A DNA stretch of 64,000 nucleotides, taken from Silene conica. Taxonomy: Eukaryota; Streptophyta; Magnoliopsida; Caryophyllales; Caryophyllaceae. Below are positions 50,407 through 60,456 of this stretch, one piece after another. The stretch is from NCBI GenBank assembly GCA_029255685.2, contig CM055318.2, positions 4,965,001 through 5,029,000 on the forward strand. Direction: 5' to 3'. The number at the start of each line of letters is the position of its first letter. Position 1 is the stretch's first letter. The notes below the pieces were generated by a model that had not been told where the DNA came from, did no database searches, and saw nothing but the letters and a program-made list of their open reading frames with translations. The position numbers were made by a program, and so were the translations under genes.

Positions 50407-50449
50407 AGGCTTTTGCCTTTTCCCTCAAAAAAAAAAAAATGTCAACTCT

Positions 50450-51680
50450 TTTTATTTCGCTTAAATATTCTTATATTTTGTTCGAGTACCTGATTTGTAT
50501 TGTACCTGGCTTTTCTTTGTTATTACAGTTTATTGTTGGCAAAAATAAATAAATTATTTTGTTCGTATTTAGGTGAATTAAATATTGTTTTACAACATAC
50601 TATTATAAAATCTCATTGTATGTCGCCTTTTGGTAATTTAAGACGGTTGTTTTTACCACGCTCGTATAAATTGGACTCACATAGCTTTTCTAGTTGATTT
50701 AACATACTCTATACATATTAAAGTTTAGGATTAATTGATAGAATACTCCGAATTATGGGTGAACTGCTTAAAATACTCTAAATTTTATTTTCACTACTAA
50801 TATAACCAACTAATGCCCTCATTTGCTTTGAATAAAATTTGTTGTTTTGTTAACTTATTGTAGCATGTTTTAATGATGTGATGCGGTGAATAGATTAACA
50901 AATAAGTAAAAAGAGAAAGACGGGTTAAAGAAAGGTTAAAAATTTCTTCACTTATTTAGCAGGTAACATGTCATACGAAGTATATTATAATAAAAGTAAT
51001 GTGAGCATTAATTGGTTATATTGGTAGTTAAAATAGAGTTTGAAATATTTTGAGTAGGACGTCCATAGTTCAGAGTATTCTTATCCATTAATCCTAAAAT
51101 TTATAATAATTATTTAGTTATTTATACTTATTTAATTTGCTTTTATAATGTTACACTATTGTAATTATTATGATGCAGAGTTTAAAGTAGTCACTCCCTT
51201 TTCGTGGAACAATATCTTTAAGCAAAATTTTGTTTACAACCTTTTTAAATAAGATAATTTATTACGAAAGTATTCCTTCGTTCAAATCCACACTACCACT
51301 TTATTTTTTCACGTTTAACAACGCGTTTTTTATAAGGTAAATATTATTAGCTGCGTATTTTCAAAAATTATACTCGTAAAGATGAATTAAACAAGATCTC
51401 ACATAAATATAATTTCATTTACGTATCGAGAAAAAATCGGATCTAAATGGTCGTTTGTGAATAGATAGTGAAAGTGTAGACTTAAATGGAGAGAGTATAA
51501 AAAACTTCATCCAAATCAACACCTTTTATGGGGGTGAAGGTGTTTTTCACCTCTATGTTTATAGAAGCAACTTACAACTATTATAAATAAGATTTACCGG
51601 TAATACCATAACAATAGGAACCTAGATTATATGTCCTTATTATGAATAAATAATGTAAATATGTTTGTCATCATAGATTA
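50450..51680. other. AT-rich spacer after the LINE
   Basis: No gene. A Stowaway-like fragment may lie at about 51266-51499 (TATTCCTTCGTTCAAATCC left, TTAAATGGAGAGAGTATAA right). Otherwise plain AT-rich sequence. Confidence 0.4.
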
Positions 51681-51986
51681 GAGCAATAGTAATAGAAGTT
51701 TTTATTCTTGGGTTTGTAAATAAGAACTTCAAAAATAAAGTTCTTCTATTGTGAGTCACATTGGGTTTGTTAAAATAAGAACTTGGTTCTTATTTAAGAA
51801 CCAAGTTCTTTGTTGGTTTCAAGAAGTAAAAAAAGTGTATGAAGATAATATAATTAATAGTGGGTCCTAATTAAGAATTAAGTAAAGTTCTTCTATTGTG
51901 ATGTGAAGTTTTTAAATTTAGTAATTTGTGAAAATAATTTGGAAATAGCAAGAACTTTATAAGAAGTTCTACTATTGTTATTGCTC
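51681..51986. mobile_element. MITE with TTA target duplication and central palindrome
   Basis: Ends GAGCAATAGTAATAGAAGTT and AGTTCTACTATTGTTATTGC are inverted repeats, flanked by TTA at 51678-51680 and 51987-51989. A perfect palindrome with 16-base arms (AAGAACTTGGTTCTTA at 51777-51792 and its complement at 51795-51810, two-base gap) lies in the left half. A distant relative is at 55597-55857. Confidence 0.75.
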
Positions 51987-52288
51987 TTAAATAAGTCACA
52001 TTTAAATCAGAAGCACTACACAAATTTTTTTGCTCTCTATAATTTTAATCCCAATTTAAATTGAAACTTGAAACACTAGCGAAATCCGCTAATACATTTG
52101 CCTCGGAACTAGGAAGATTACAAGTTTTCCCAAGGGTGATCCTAAATTTCGGCACATCTTCTCACGTTTCTCATGTAGATGAAGATCTCAATAATAAAAG
52201 GCATATATGAGAGAATAACGTCGAAATTGAAAGCTGCCTTATCATTATAAAAAAAAAAAAAAGTACAACTAGTGTATAAATATACTTA

Positions 52289-53026
52289 GGGCGCGTTTGG
52301 TTGGGAGTCTATAAGAAAGGGAAAGAGAAACAAAATTACTCATTCTCTTTGTTGGTGTTTGTTTGACACAATCAAAGGGAATTGAACTCCCTCCCTTACC
52401 CCTCAATCCATCTAATTCCTTACCCCTCACCCCGGGTATGAGATTTCATTACCCATGTTACCCTTCAATCACTCTCTTCGCCTACCACCACGCTTACAAT
52501 TACCACCACAATAGCCACCATCAAACCAGGCCACCACCGCCGCCGCCACCATCACCGCCGCCGCCACCCCCACCACTACCACCGCCACCACCGCCATAAC
52601 ACCCCACCACCACCACCACCGTGACACCCCCCACCACCATCACTACCATGACACTTCACCTCCATCACCGTCATGACCACCGCCACCGCCACCGTCACCG
52701 CCATAACGTCTCTACCACCACCATCGCCACCACCGCTATGACACCCCCACCACTATCACCGCCATGACCATCATCGCCGCCACCGCCGCCACCACCTCCA
52801 CCACCACCACCACCACCATACCACCTCCACCACCATCACTGCCGCCGGTAGATAAGTGGATGTTTGTGGTGGTGTGTGTTAGTGGTAGGAGTGAGTGTGT
52901 GGGGACCATTAGTTTTTTTATTAGAGTAACCAAACAACCAATTAAGTTTTAGGTAATCCCTTTCCTTTCCCCCTCTTACCCTTTCTTATTTCCTTTCCAT
53001 TTCCCTTTCTCTAACCAAACGCCCGC
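52289..53026. mobile_element. Tourist-like MITE expanded by a CCACCG repeat
   Basis: Left end GGGCGCGTTTGGTTGGGAG and right end CTAACCAAACGCCCGC are inverted repeats flanked by TTA (52286-52288 and 53027-53029). Inside, about 52505-52850 is an imperfect ACC/GCC trinucleotide-type repeat (strings such as CCACCACCGCCGCCGCC and ACCACCACCACCACC). Proline-rich open frames here (for example 52363-52599) are by-products of the repeat. Confidence 0.75.
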
Positions 53027-53029
53027 TTA

Positions 53030-53098
53030 ATATTAAGACTAATGTAGACGCATTTGACTGCAGATCAAGAGGTCATCAGTTCGATCCCGGTTGGGCCC
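53030..53098 (+). pseudogene. tRNA-Cys(GCA)-like relic
   Basis: From about 53050 the sequence GCATTTGACTGCAGATCAAG and GGTCATCAGTTCGATCCCGG then TTGGGCCC matches what I know of plant nuclear tRNA-Cys: anticodon arm with GCA at 53060-53062, variable loop, T arm and 3' acceptor strand. The 5' part (acceptor strand and D arm) is degraded and cannot pair with TGGGCCC. It starts right after the MITE target duplication. It could be a tRNA pseudogene or the head of a tRNA-derived SINE. Confidence 0.65.
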
Positions 53099-53130
53099 TT
53101 AATTTAATGTTTTTAAAAATTATTTAATCA

Positions 53131-53250
53131 AGTGGTATTAGTCCAGTAGACTAAGTTAAACCTTAAAACTTGTAGAAATGAAAGAGTTGAGAGGTCTCAA
53201 ATTTGATTACTAGTTGGAGCGATAACCACTTGACTACAGCCACCCATGGT
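53131..53250 (+). repeat. Dispersed tRNA-like repeat, copy 1
   Basis: Clearly related to 59738-59877: both run AGTGGT(A/G)TTAGTCCAGTAG, a TTAAACCTT(A/G)AAACTTG block, GAGTTGA(G/A)AGGTCTCA and GTTGGAGC, then a CCACTTG segment. The order (A-box-like start, B-box-like GGTTCGACC in copy 2) suggests a tRNA-derived SINE family. Confidence 0.55.
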
Positions 53251-53811
53251 CGCAGAGTAGAGGGAGTTGTAAATTGATATACACACTAACCCTTCTATAA
53301 AACCCTTTTACACAAGAATTTATACTCTATATACTCCTCCGTTCTAATAATGACTTTATTTACACTTATTTTATATTTCCGTACAAAATAAAGTAAGCGT
53401 AAATATTGCGTTGGAATGACTAATACTCTTTACGTACACAAACACGCAAGAATGGACGGAAACACTTGACTTATCATCAAATTTTTATACTAATAATTCC
53501 CCAACTTTTAAGTAACGTAGAAAACACGTAAACACGAATACGAAATTAAACAACAAAAACAAATGATCAATTGATCACAATTCACAAACACATACTTTGT
53601 ACAGTAATAAAAATAAACTCATAGTATTAACTATTCGATCCATATTACAAGTTTACTGTATTAGTTCACATTTGAAACAGAGTAAATAAAACTTTCCTCC
53701 CATAATTAACAAACTGATTTAATTTCAATCAGTAAAATAAACACAAAATTAAACTACTCATCATAATTAATTAATTAATTATTCTATTATAATTATAATT
53801 GTAATTATAAA
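53251..53811. other. 3' flank of the second proline-rich gene
   Basis: AT-rich DNA. A possible Stowaway-like remnant begins with TACTCCTCCGTTCTAATAAT at about 53333. Nothing else is seen. Confidence 0.4.
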
Positions 53812-54267
53812 TTATATCCACAATATTATCAGTTGTATCAATCCATACCCAACAATTATCTTCACCTTAGACGCCCCTGAAAAATACGAGTAGTTCGGAT
53901 CAACAGGGTACAACCCACCAGGTGGTGCAGGCACATATATCCAAGGCGACGGCGGCGGTGGTGGGCAATAAGTAGTACCACTCGGCGGTTTCTTCGGCGT
54001 TGGCGGCGGCGGAGGCGGCGGAGACGGCGGTGGTGGTGGCGGTGGGCTTTGGTAACATGATGGATGACCACAAGGTGAACAACCACCACACTTTATAGTA
54101 GGGTCCTCATCAAGCTTCCTTGATGATGATGATGATGATGATGATAGGTTATTTATTTCCAATCCTTCTTTATGACCATTGATTTCATGTACGAAATATG
54201 GTAATATTAATAAGGTGGATATTATTATTATGTAAGGTGATAGTGATTTTGGTGTTGTTATTGACAT
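53812..54267 (-). CDS. Extensin-like hydroxyproline-rich surface protein
   Basis: One exon, 151 aa. Seen: signal-anchor-like N terminus (YIIIISTLLILPYFVHEING), a run of eight serines coded by a TCA/ATC-type microsatellite (54118-54145), a cysteine box CGGCSPCGHPSC, two proline blocks (SPPPPPPPTPKKPP and YCPPPPPSPW), an IYVPAPPGGLYPVDPNYSYF segment, and a hydrophobic C-terminal tail (IIVGYGLIQLIILWI) with no charged end, typical of GPI attachment. Known: members of this plant family are wall-associated and glycosylated; no enzymatic role. Start taken at the only ATG before the hydrophobic segment. Confidence 0.82.
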   Translation of the reverse strand: MSITTPKSLSPYIIIISTLLILPYFVHEINGHKEGLEINNLSSSSSSSSRKLDEDPTIKCGGCSPCGHPSCYQSPPPPPPPSPPPPPPPTPKKPPSGTTYCPPPPPSPWIYVPAPPGGLYPVDPNYSYFSGASKVKIIVGYGLIQLIILWI

Positions 54268-55596
54268 TTTTTAGGTAATGGAGTTGTTATTTTGTGGTGT
54301 ATGGAGGAAATAAGTATGAATTGAGGTGGTTGTGTGTGTAGTGTAATGTAGTATTGTAGTGTATGGTTTTGTGGAAATTATGTATTTTAGTGTGAGACTT
54401 TAAGGTTACGTAATAGACTCGTATATGACTATGTATGTATATTGTTGTCAAAAAAAAGACTCCATGTATCACTGTGCTACCAAATAAAGACCTAGATCCG
54501 TTTTTACCATTTTATTTTAGATCATTTCTTTTCGGTTTAGTTTTATTTAATTCAGTTTGATTAAGTACGTTTAGTTCAGTTGCACCTTGGACTCTTCACT
54601 AATTTATCTTAAAGTTAGTTTAGTTCAATTCAGCTCCAATACGTTCATTATCAGTTCATCTCCATTAAGTTCGGTTCAGTTTATCTCCATTAAGTTCGGT
54701 TCAGTTCAGACAGTTTTGGTAAAAAAATCAGTACCTTAATTAGACTTAATATACTGAGTATCATATACGAAGTACTCTAATTAAATTATGTCGATATTTT
54801 GACACATTTTCTAATAAAAATAGTAATTAATGTAATAAATATCCGCTACAAGTTGCAAACGGGTGAAGTAATATTGTCTAGTGAGTACGTAGTATTATGC
54901 TTTTGTCTTGTATAAGTACTTGGGTATTACTTAACTCGTTTTTGGTTTGTAACAGATATATCCGCCTTGGAGAATGCTTAGGATGTAGAAAAAGTGAGTA
55001 TATTATTTCTTTGGTTAGGTATTTGTTGGACTTATATTTATGAATTGAATGTGGGATGAGTAGGATTTCATGGAATTGTTTCTAAAATTATAATCAAGAG
55101 TATGTTGTTTAGGTAAAGTGAGTGAAGTCTTTGGATCTAAAATGCATGTGGACGGTCCACTAATAAAGGTCACATTCACAAGTCACTATTACACACTTTC
55201 GGACCTTCTTTCCTATACTTTTCTACTCCCTTACGCATTTCTTTTGTCAAATTATTGATTCAAAATTCTTGAAATATACATCTACGTGTTTTGTTGTATC
55301 CATAATTAGCTAGGTAAGATAATTTAAGTAACGGTTTTTCTAATATGTGCTCTTAGGCATACCTTAATAATCTAAATACGAAAAGATTTACAAAATATTC
55401 GTATCTAATACTTAGGTATAAAGTAATTTTTACCATAATTAATGAAAATATGGTTCCGTATTTAGACTATTAAAGAAAAACCATTTTAAGTAAATGGATG
55501 ATGTTAATGTTATTGTTGTTTGTGGAATAAATCTGGCGTAAAAAGGTTTTACGATAAAATAATGTAAAATTGAATTTCAAAAATTTGATGTTCTTA
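54268..55596. other. Promoter side of the proline-rich gene and spacer
   Basis: No further gene. TTCAGTT-rich repeat text at about 54530-54715 (GTTTAGTTCAGTT, CCATTAAGTTCGGTTCAG twice in tandem) looks like a degraded MITE. The remainder is AT-rich. Confidence 0.4.
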
Positions 55597-55857
55597 GAGC
55601 AATAACAGTGGTGAAAAAAATAAAACGTTTTATACATTTAAGGAACTCCTCAATCATTGAATTATATAATAAGGAGCTTCTTATAATATGAAACCGATTT
55701 ATAAAGTAAGAAACCTATTTTATGTAATAGAAAGAGGAGGGGAATGAGATCTCGAAGAAAATATGAAACTTTTATCATTGAGATGGAATAAGAAGTTTTA
55801 TATATGATATGTGTCATTGAAAAATTCGGTATAAAATTATAACCGTTGCTATTAGCC
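55597..55857. mobile_element. MITE with TTA target duplication
   Basis: Ends GAGCAATAACAGTGG and CCGTTGCTATTAGCC are imperfect inverted repeats, flanked by TTA at 55594-55596 and 55858-55860. The terminal motif resembles the element at 51681-51986, so both may use the same transposase. Confidence 0.6.
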
Positions 55858-57932
55858 TTATCAGGAAAAGTAGTGGTTCGCGAAAGTTACTTGAATAGGA
55901 TTATTTAGGTCAATTATCACTTGATTTTATACAAAAAATTATTGATTATAATGTAGAATAATGTATATGTAGAATTAGGCTCTTATGAAATCCTTTTACA
56001 GTAAAACATGGTAAACCAAGTTCAACGTTGAAGCCCTTCTCATCGAAACATGCTAAGTTGTGGAAGACTGGAAGGTATTTATATAGGGGTAAATCAGGGT
56101 GTCTAAGGGCACGGACAACCACGTGTGTGGGAACCGGACTTTTGCTTTTGGTCACCGGATTATTTGTACCTTTATATTTGGCACCTTGTTTTCGTGTGTC
56201 GCACTAGGCCTCGATTAGTTTTAAGACGCCCTTGGGTAAATAATCAAAACCGCGATCTACTATGAATATACGACTGCACCTCAATCCAAACCCCTACGTT
56301 AAAACCTTTTCAATTTTGAAATTTGAAGCCCATCAGAATATAGAGACACTAAAGCGAAGAGGAGGCTAATAAAAATCACAATATTCGTCACAAGTTTGCG
56401 AGAGGTCGAATAATATCCACTTTAATAGATAAACAAACTATTTGTCGTTCCCTAGGCGCTTTTATTTTTGTTTTATCTCCTCGAGTGGTGATACTTGAGT
56501 CGTCGCAAACTGTAACGGATATATATACCTGTTCTAAGAGAGAGTTAGACCATGTTTATCAGTCGTTCCTGTATCCTTAACTAGACCGAGTTCCTGCATT
56601 AAAATATTAATATATACTTCTCAACCTACCAACTAAACCTAGTTCTTGATTTTGTTATTTTATCAAGCCGTGGTTAGACCTAAGAATTCCGACATTATTT
56701 TTGGTTAAATTAAAATTACGTATGTGACCACATCCAAAAACCAAGTTCCTAAACATGTTCCAACAGGTCCATTTCAGACCATTTGGAACGGAACTAGTTC
56801 CTATAATTTATTTTATTTTACTTTTTTATTTTAATTAATTTTTGTCGTTAGTCAAGACTTAGCCCTTATTAGACCTACCTATAAACGTAGTCTTATGGTA
56901 AACGATAATATATCCCATTCATATTTGCTTTTGGTGTAAAGGTTTAGGACCTTAAATACCCATAATTTTTTAATTAGTATTTTTGTCGTTTCAATTATAT
57001 ATTTAGATTTGAAAAAGAAACGTAAAAAACAAGTTAAACATACCAAAAAAAACAAAAACATAACAACTCTGATGAATAAGAGAGTAAGAAAATAGTATTC
57101 CCTCGTCCCTCCTATTCACATAATGTTCACATTTCCCTCCAATTTAATTTCATTGTTATTCCCTCTTTTTTTTCGATGATTTTTGTGGTTCAAAATCAAT
57201 TATAGTCATGTTTATTATATGATTCAAATTGATTTCCTTATTTCTTATACCAAAATACCGAAAGGAAACAAATGAAATAGGAGTGAGTATCTTGGTGGGT
57301 GCAGAACTACGGACTGTGTCACTGTGGAGAGCTAATCATGAATGGGCCTCATCCAATATATTTCCTAAAATCAGCCCAACACATGGGCTTCCTAACCAAG
57401 TCCATTCCTTCTATACTATGGGCTCAGCCCAATCCAGCAAAAAATTTTCATCTTATTGTTGTTTTAGTTAAGATCGTCTTAACCTAAACGGTTCAATCCA
57501 ATAATTCCAATATTTTGCTTATTTTTGTTTTATTTAAATCGATTTTTATATATCGTGTTAATTTAAGTGATCGTAAACAAGAAATTGTGTTTGTCTAATT
57601 CCCTCAACCTGACAGCTTGGCATCACTTCATTTGTCATCAACCCAATCTTCTGATGTTTTTCTTAACGGGTTACCTTCATTTTCACATATAATTGTATTT
57701 TCAGTTGAATAAATATAATATATCATTTTTTTGGGTGCAAAACTCGAGAGGGACTTTAATTTGAGAAAAGAAGATATTGAACTTAACAGAGCAATCAACA
57801 ACTAGCGAGATTTCTCGATTACTTAATCAACTTAAACTAAATACATCTCCATGATCTCATTATCCATTTATGCAATTACTTATTCTCACGTGAAACGGTC
57901 TTGAATAACATTACTGAGAAACATGAGAACAA
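55858..57932. other. Gene-poor spacer
   Basis: A 69-codon minus-strand open frame at 55946-56155 has no recognisable domain. At about 57096-57285 TCCCTCGTCCCTCCTATTC and GAAATAGGAGTGAGTA may be the ends of a degenerate Stowaway-like MITE. Nothing else could be named. Confidence 0.4.
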
Positions 57933-58050
57933 GAGTTAGCTCAAGTGGTAAAAGCTCTCTTACCTCAATCATGAAATTGAGGGTTCGATTCTCACCCGCG
58001 ACTTAGTGCGAAGAAACTAAGAAACATCAATCTGTTGTTCTCATTTTGAT
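57933..58050 (+). repeat. tRNA-derived SINE-like sequence
   Basis: GAGTTAGCTCAAGTGGTAAA contains a good polymerase III A box, and GAGGGTTCGATTCTCACCC about 40 bases later a good B box. The body after the tRNA-like head runs to about 58050. Terminal duplications were not clear. Confidence 0.55.
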
Positions 58051-58970
58051 TTATACGTTCCGTTTCTTTAAACAAAATTAAGGCGTTAGGTCACATATTG
58101 AGACCGAGTTAGTCTCATACGATATCGCAAAATCCTTATGCACAATCAACTAATTCTCTTACATTTTCCCAATACAAACAATATTCCACCGGTGGCGGAA
58201 CCAACATTTGTAGTTAGGGCCTTAGGGGGCGAAAAATCTCAGCAGTCCGAGGATAAAACAAGTAATGACATAACAGAATCTTAAAACTTTTTCACAGATT
58301 TTAACCAAAATCTACGAATTTTTCCTTGACCAATAAAAACAAAGAGTCGAACATCTCCACGATCCCCTAAATCCACCACCAACATATGCACAATATGATA
58401 TTAGAATGCTGATTCTCCGCATATAGACAATGACTACAAATAAAGTTAAATGACCAGTCAATTGCAGAAATGATGATATTCTTCTTTGCAAATTTACGCT
58501 ATGAAGACAGTTTAAATTTAAAGGTAAACAATTATTCGATTTTGATAATAAGTTGGACTTTAAACTAATAAAATAAAAAAGAACGTGTTGAACTTCATAC
58601 CAGTCTACTAGAAAATATAGAACAAGTAATAAGTTACACCCTCAAGATTAATTTAATCGATCAAAACAAACATATAAACTACAACTAGACGGAGAAGACT
58701 TGGTATCATTCATACTTACCCCCAATGCGAATGTTTCAAAAGGTCGCACTTCGTAAGTGGCGATTTTAAGATGTAGTTGACCGGTTGTGAAAAACTAATA
58801 AAGTTATGGAAATTGCGAATTTATGTTATATAACAAAAATCTGGTTCTAAGATAATAATTTACTGTGTGTTTGTGAAAAAACATAAAATAACACAAATGG
58901 TATTGAACCCATGACCTTAAACATAGAAATTATACATAACCACTAGATCAACATAATTAATATATTTACT
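58051..58970. other. Spacer
   Basis: AT-rich, no gene. The text near 58900 (TGGTATTGAACCCATGACC, then ACCACTAGATCAAC) looks like the reverse complement of a tRNA-like B box, so a further SINE fragment on the minus strand is possible. Confidence 0.35.
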
Positions 58971-59436
58971 AGGATAATTTGTGAGAAACTACCTTACTTT
59001 TTTAACTACCTACAAAAAGTTTTGTGGCCAATTTCTATTTATTATTGGTTTCACATGTGTGATTTCTCTAAATTTTCATTATTATTTTGTCGTTAAACTT
59101 GATATCCAAGCTTATCCTTCTTATCTAAAATTCTAAACGAAAGAGAATTCTTGCAATTAGCTTCAATTTCTTTGTTTAAGCATGTGGAATAATTGCTCCG
59201 GATGATGACATGGGCTAAATCGTATGAACTCTATGCTATTCGTGAATAAGAATGAAATTTAGAGAACTCACACGTGTGAAATCCAACTCATAAATAGAAA
59301 TTGGTCTCAAAACTTTTTTTTAAGGTAGTTTTTAACACAAAATTAAAATAAAAGGTAGTTTTTAACAAAAATTAAAAAGTAAGGTAGTTGTTTACAAATG
59401 AACATAAATGTAAGATAGTTTCTCACAAATTATCCT
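58971..59436. mobile_element. Long-armed foldback MITE
   Basis: The two ends are inverted repeats: AGGATAATTTGTGAGAAACT at the left and its complement AGTTTCTCACAAATTATCCT at the right. Further inside, a second pair of matching blocks (CCAATTTCTATTTA and TAAATAGAAATTGG; CACATGTGTGA and TCACACGTGTG) lets each arm pair for about 120 bases, with some extra copies of GGTAGTTTTTAAC on the right. ATTTACT flanks both ends (58964-58970 and 59437-59443). A foldback or Mutator-like origin is possible. Confidence 0.75.
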
Positions 59437-60338
59437 ATTTACTAATCACACAAAATTATACTTATTGTTTTAACGAAGGGGTGCGGGTGCATCTCTTGCA
59501 CCCCTCCATAATCGCCCCTATACTGCGCTTATGACGGAAATATCCGCTTTTTAACCATTTAATTGTAAATTTTTTTTTTTATTAGCTAAATAAACAATTA
59601 CTGTTAACAAATTACAAAATTTTAAAAATCTATTTTATAGTTAAAAAATATATTGCCTAACTAAACAAGAACTTTTAAATTTTTAAAATAATATAGGAAG
59701 ACCCGCATAAATCAAGAAATGATCCAATTTTTAACTAAGTGGTGTTAGTCCAGTAGTAGCTGGGTTAAACCTTGAAACTTGCAGTAATGCAGGAGTTGAA
59801 AGGTCTCAGACTCTCAGGTTCGACCGTTCGACCACCAGTTGGAGCATGACCACTTGGTCACTGCAGCCCACGAAGGGTCAACTTTGGCAATCGATCTTGT
59901 TTATGATCAAATCTTTTAATAATTTAAGATTTTTTCCAATGTTATTTTATTTTCACCTCTATTTTATCGAGAAAAACTATATTTTAAGGTAAAACGATTT
60001 TAAATTAAAATAACTAATACCAGAAGATATAAAGTGTTCTAGGTCAAAAGTAGGAAAGTCGCAATGATTTAGGTATAGAGTTAGTAAAGGAAGGTACGAA
60101 CGAATCATCCTTCCTTTGTAAAAAAATACATCATGCATGTGTATTAGGTGACACCCAAACAGCCGCCAACGTAGATATCAAACTTCTTCACCTTTCAATT
60201 TAACTATAGTATATTTTTAGGCATCGTCAAAAAGAGAATACCATATAATATAATAAAATTTATTTATTAAATAAAAATCACGTACCTACTACTACTTTTT
60301 GTCACATTTTAGTTGTCACAATATGTCTCGTTTTTTTC
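59437..60338. other. Spacer and upstream region of the phytocyanin gene
   Basis: Contains the dispersed repeat at 59738-59877 (listed separately). Near 59480 GGTGCGGGTGCATCTCTTGCACCCC forms a small hairpin of GGTGC and GCACC. No protein gene. Confidence 0.4.
59738..59877 (+). repeat. Dispersed tRNA-like repeat, copy 2
   Basis: Relative of 53131-53250. It carries TTAGTCCAGTAGTAGCTGG (A-box-like) and CAGGTTCGACC (B-box-like) and the same GTTGGAGC-ACCACTTG tail. Its B box is better kept than in copy 1. Confidence 0.55.
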
Positions 60339-60347
60339 TATATAATC
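60339..60347 (+). promoter_or_regulatory. Candidate TATA box for the phytocyanin gene
   Basis: CTATATAAT lies 110 bases before the ATG at 60457, which leaves room for a 5' UTR of about 80 bases. There is no second good candidate nearby. Confidence 0.6.
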
Positions 60348-60456
60348 TCCTTCATTTTAATTCCATCTCAAACATTCCATTTTCTCTTGTAATTTGTTAA
60401 ATACAACAATAACAAATTACTATTATTTTCGACGAAGATTAAAACAAGTTAATATA

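Larger units (their letters stand above)
44708..50439 (+). mobile_element. Full-length L1-type LINE retrotransposon
   Basis: The element lies between two exact copies of AAAAAATGTCAACTCT (44692-44707 and 50434-50449; the A part overlaps the tail) and ends in 13 A (50427-50439). It has about 230 bp of 5' UTR, ORF1 (44939-46294), ORF2 (46291-50406) and a very short 3' UTR. Both frames are open throughout. Base composition is markedly richer in G than the neighbouring DNA, and its genes have no introns. Perfect flanking repeats and open frames mean a young insertion, perhaps still able to move. Confidence 0.95.

Noticed and set aside
52363..52952. Proline-rich open frames
   Set aside because: Products of the trinucleotide repeat inside a MITE; no signal peptide and no stable frame.
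55946..56155. 69-codon minus-strand open frame
   Set aside because: Somewhat protein-like composition but no recognised domain, no splice partners and no neighbours that would support it.
57229..57471. 80-codon open frame
   Set aside because: Overlaps the end of a degenerate MITE and shows no domain.
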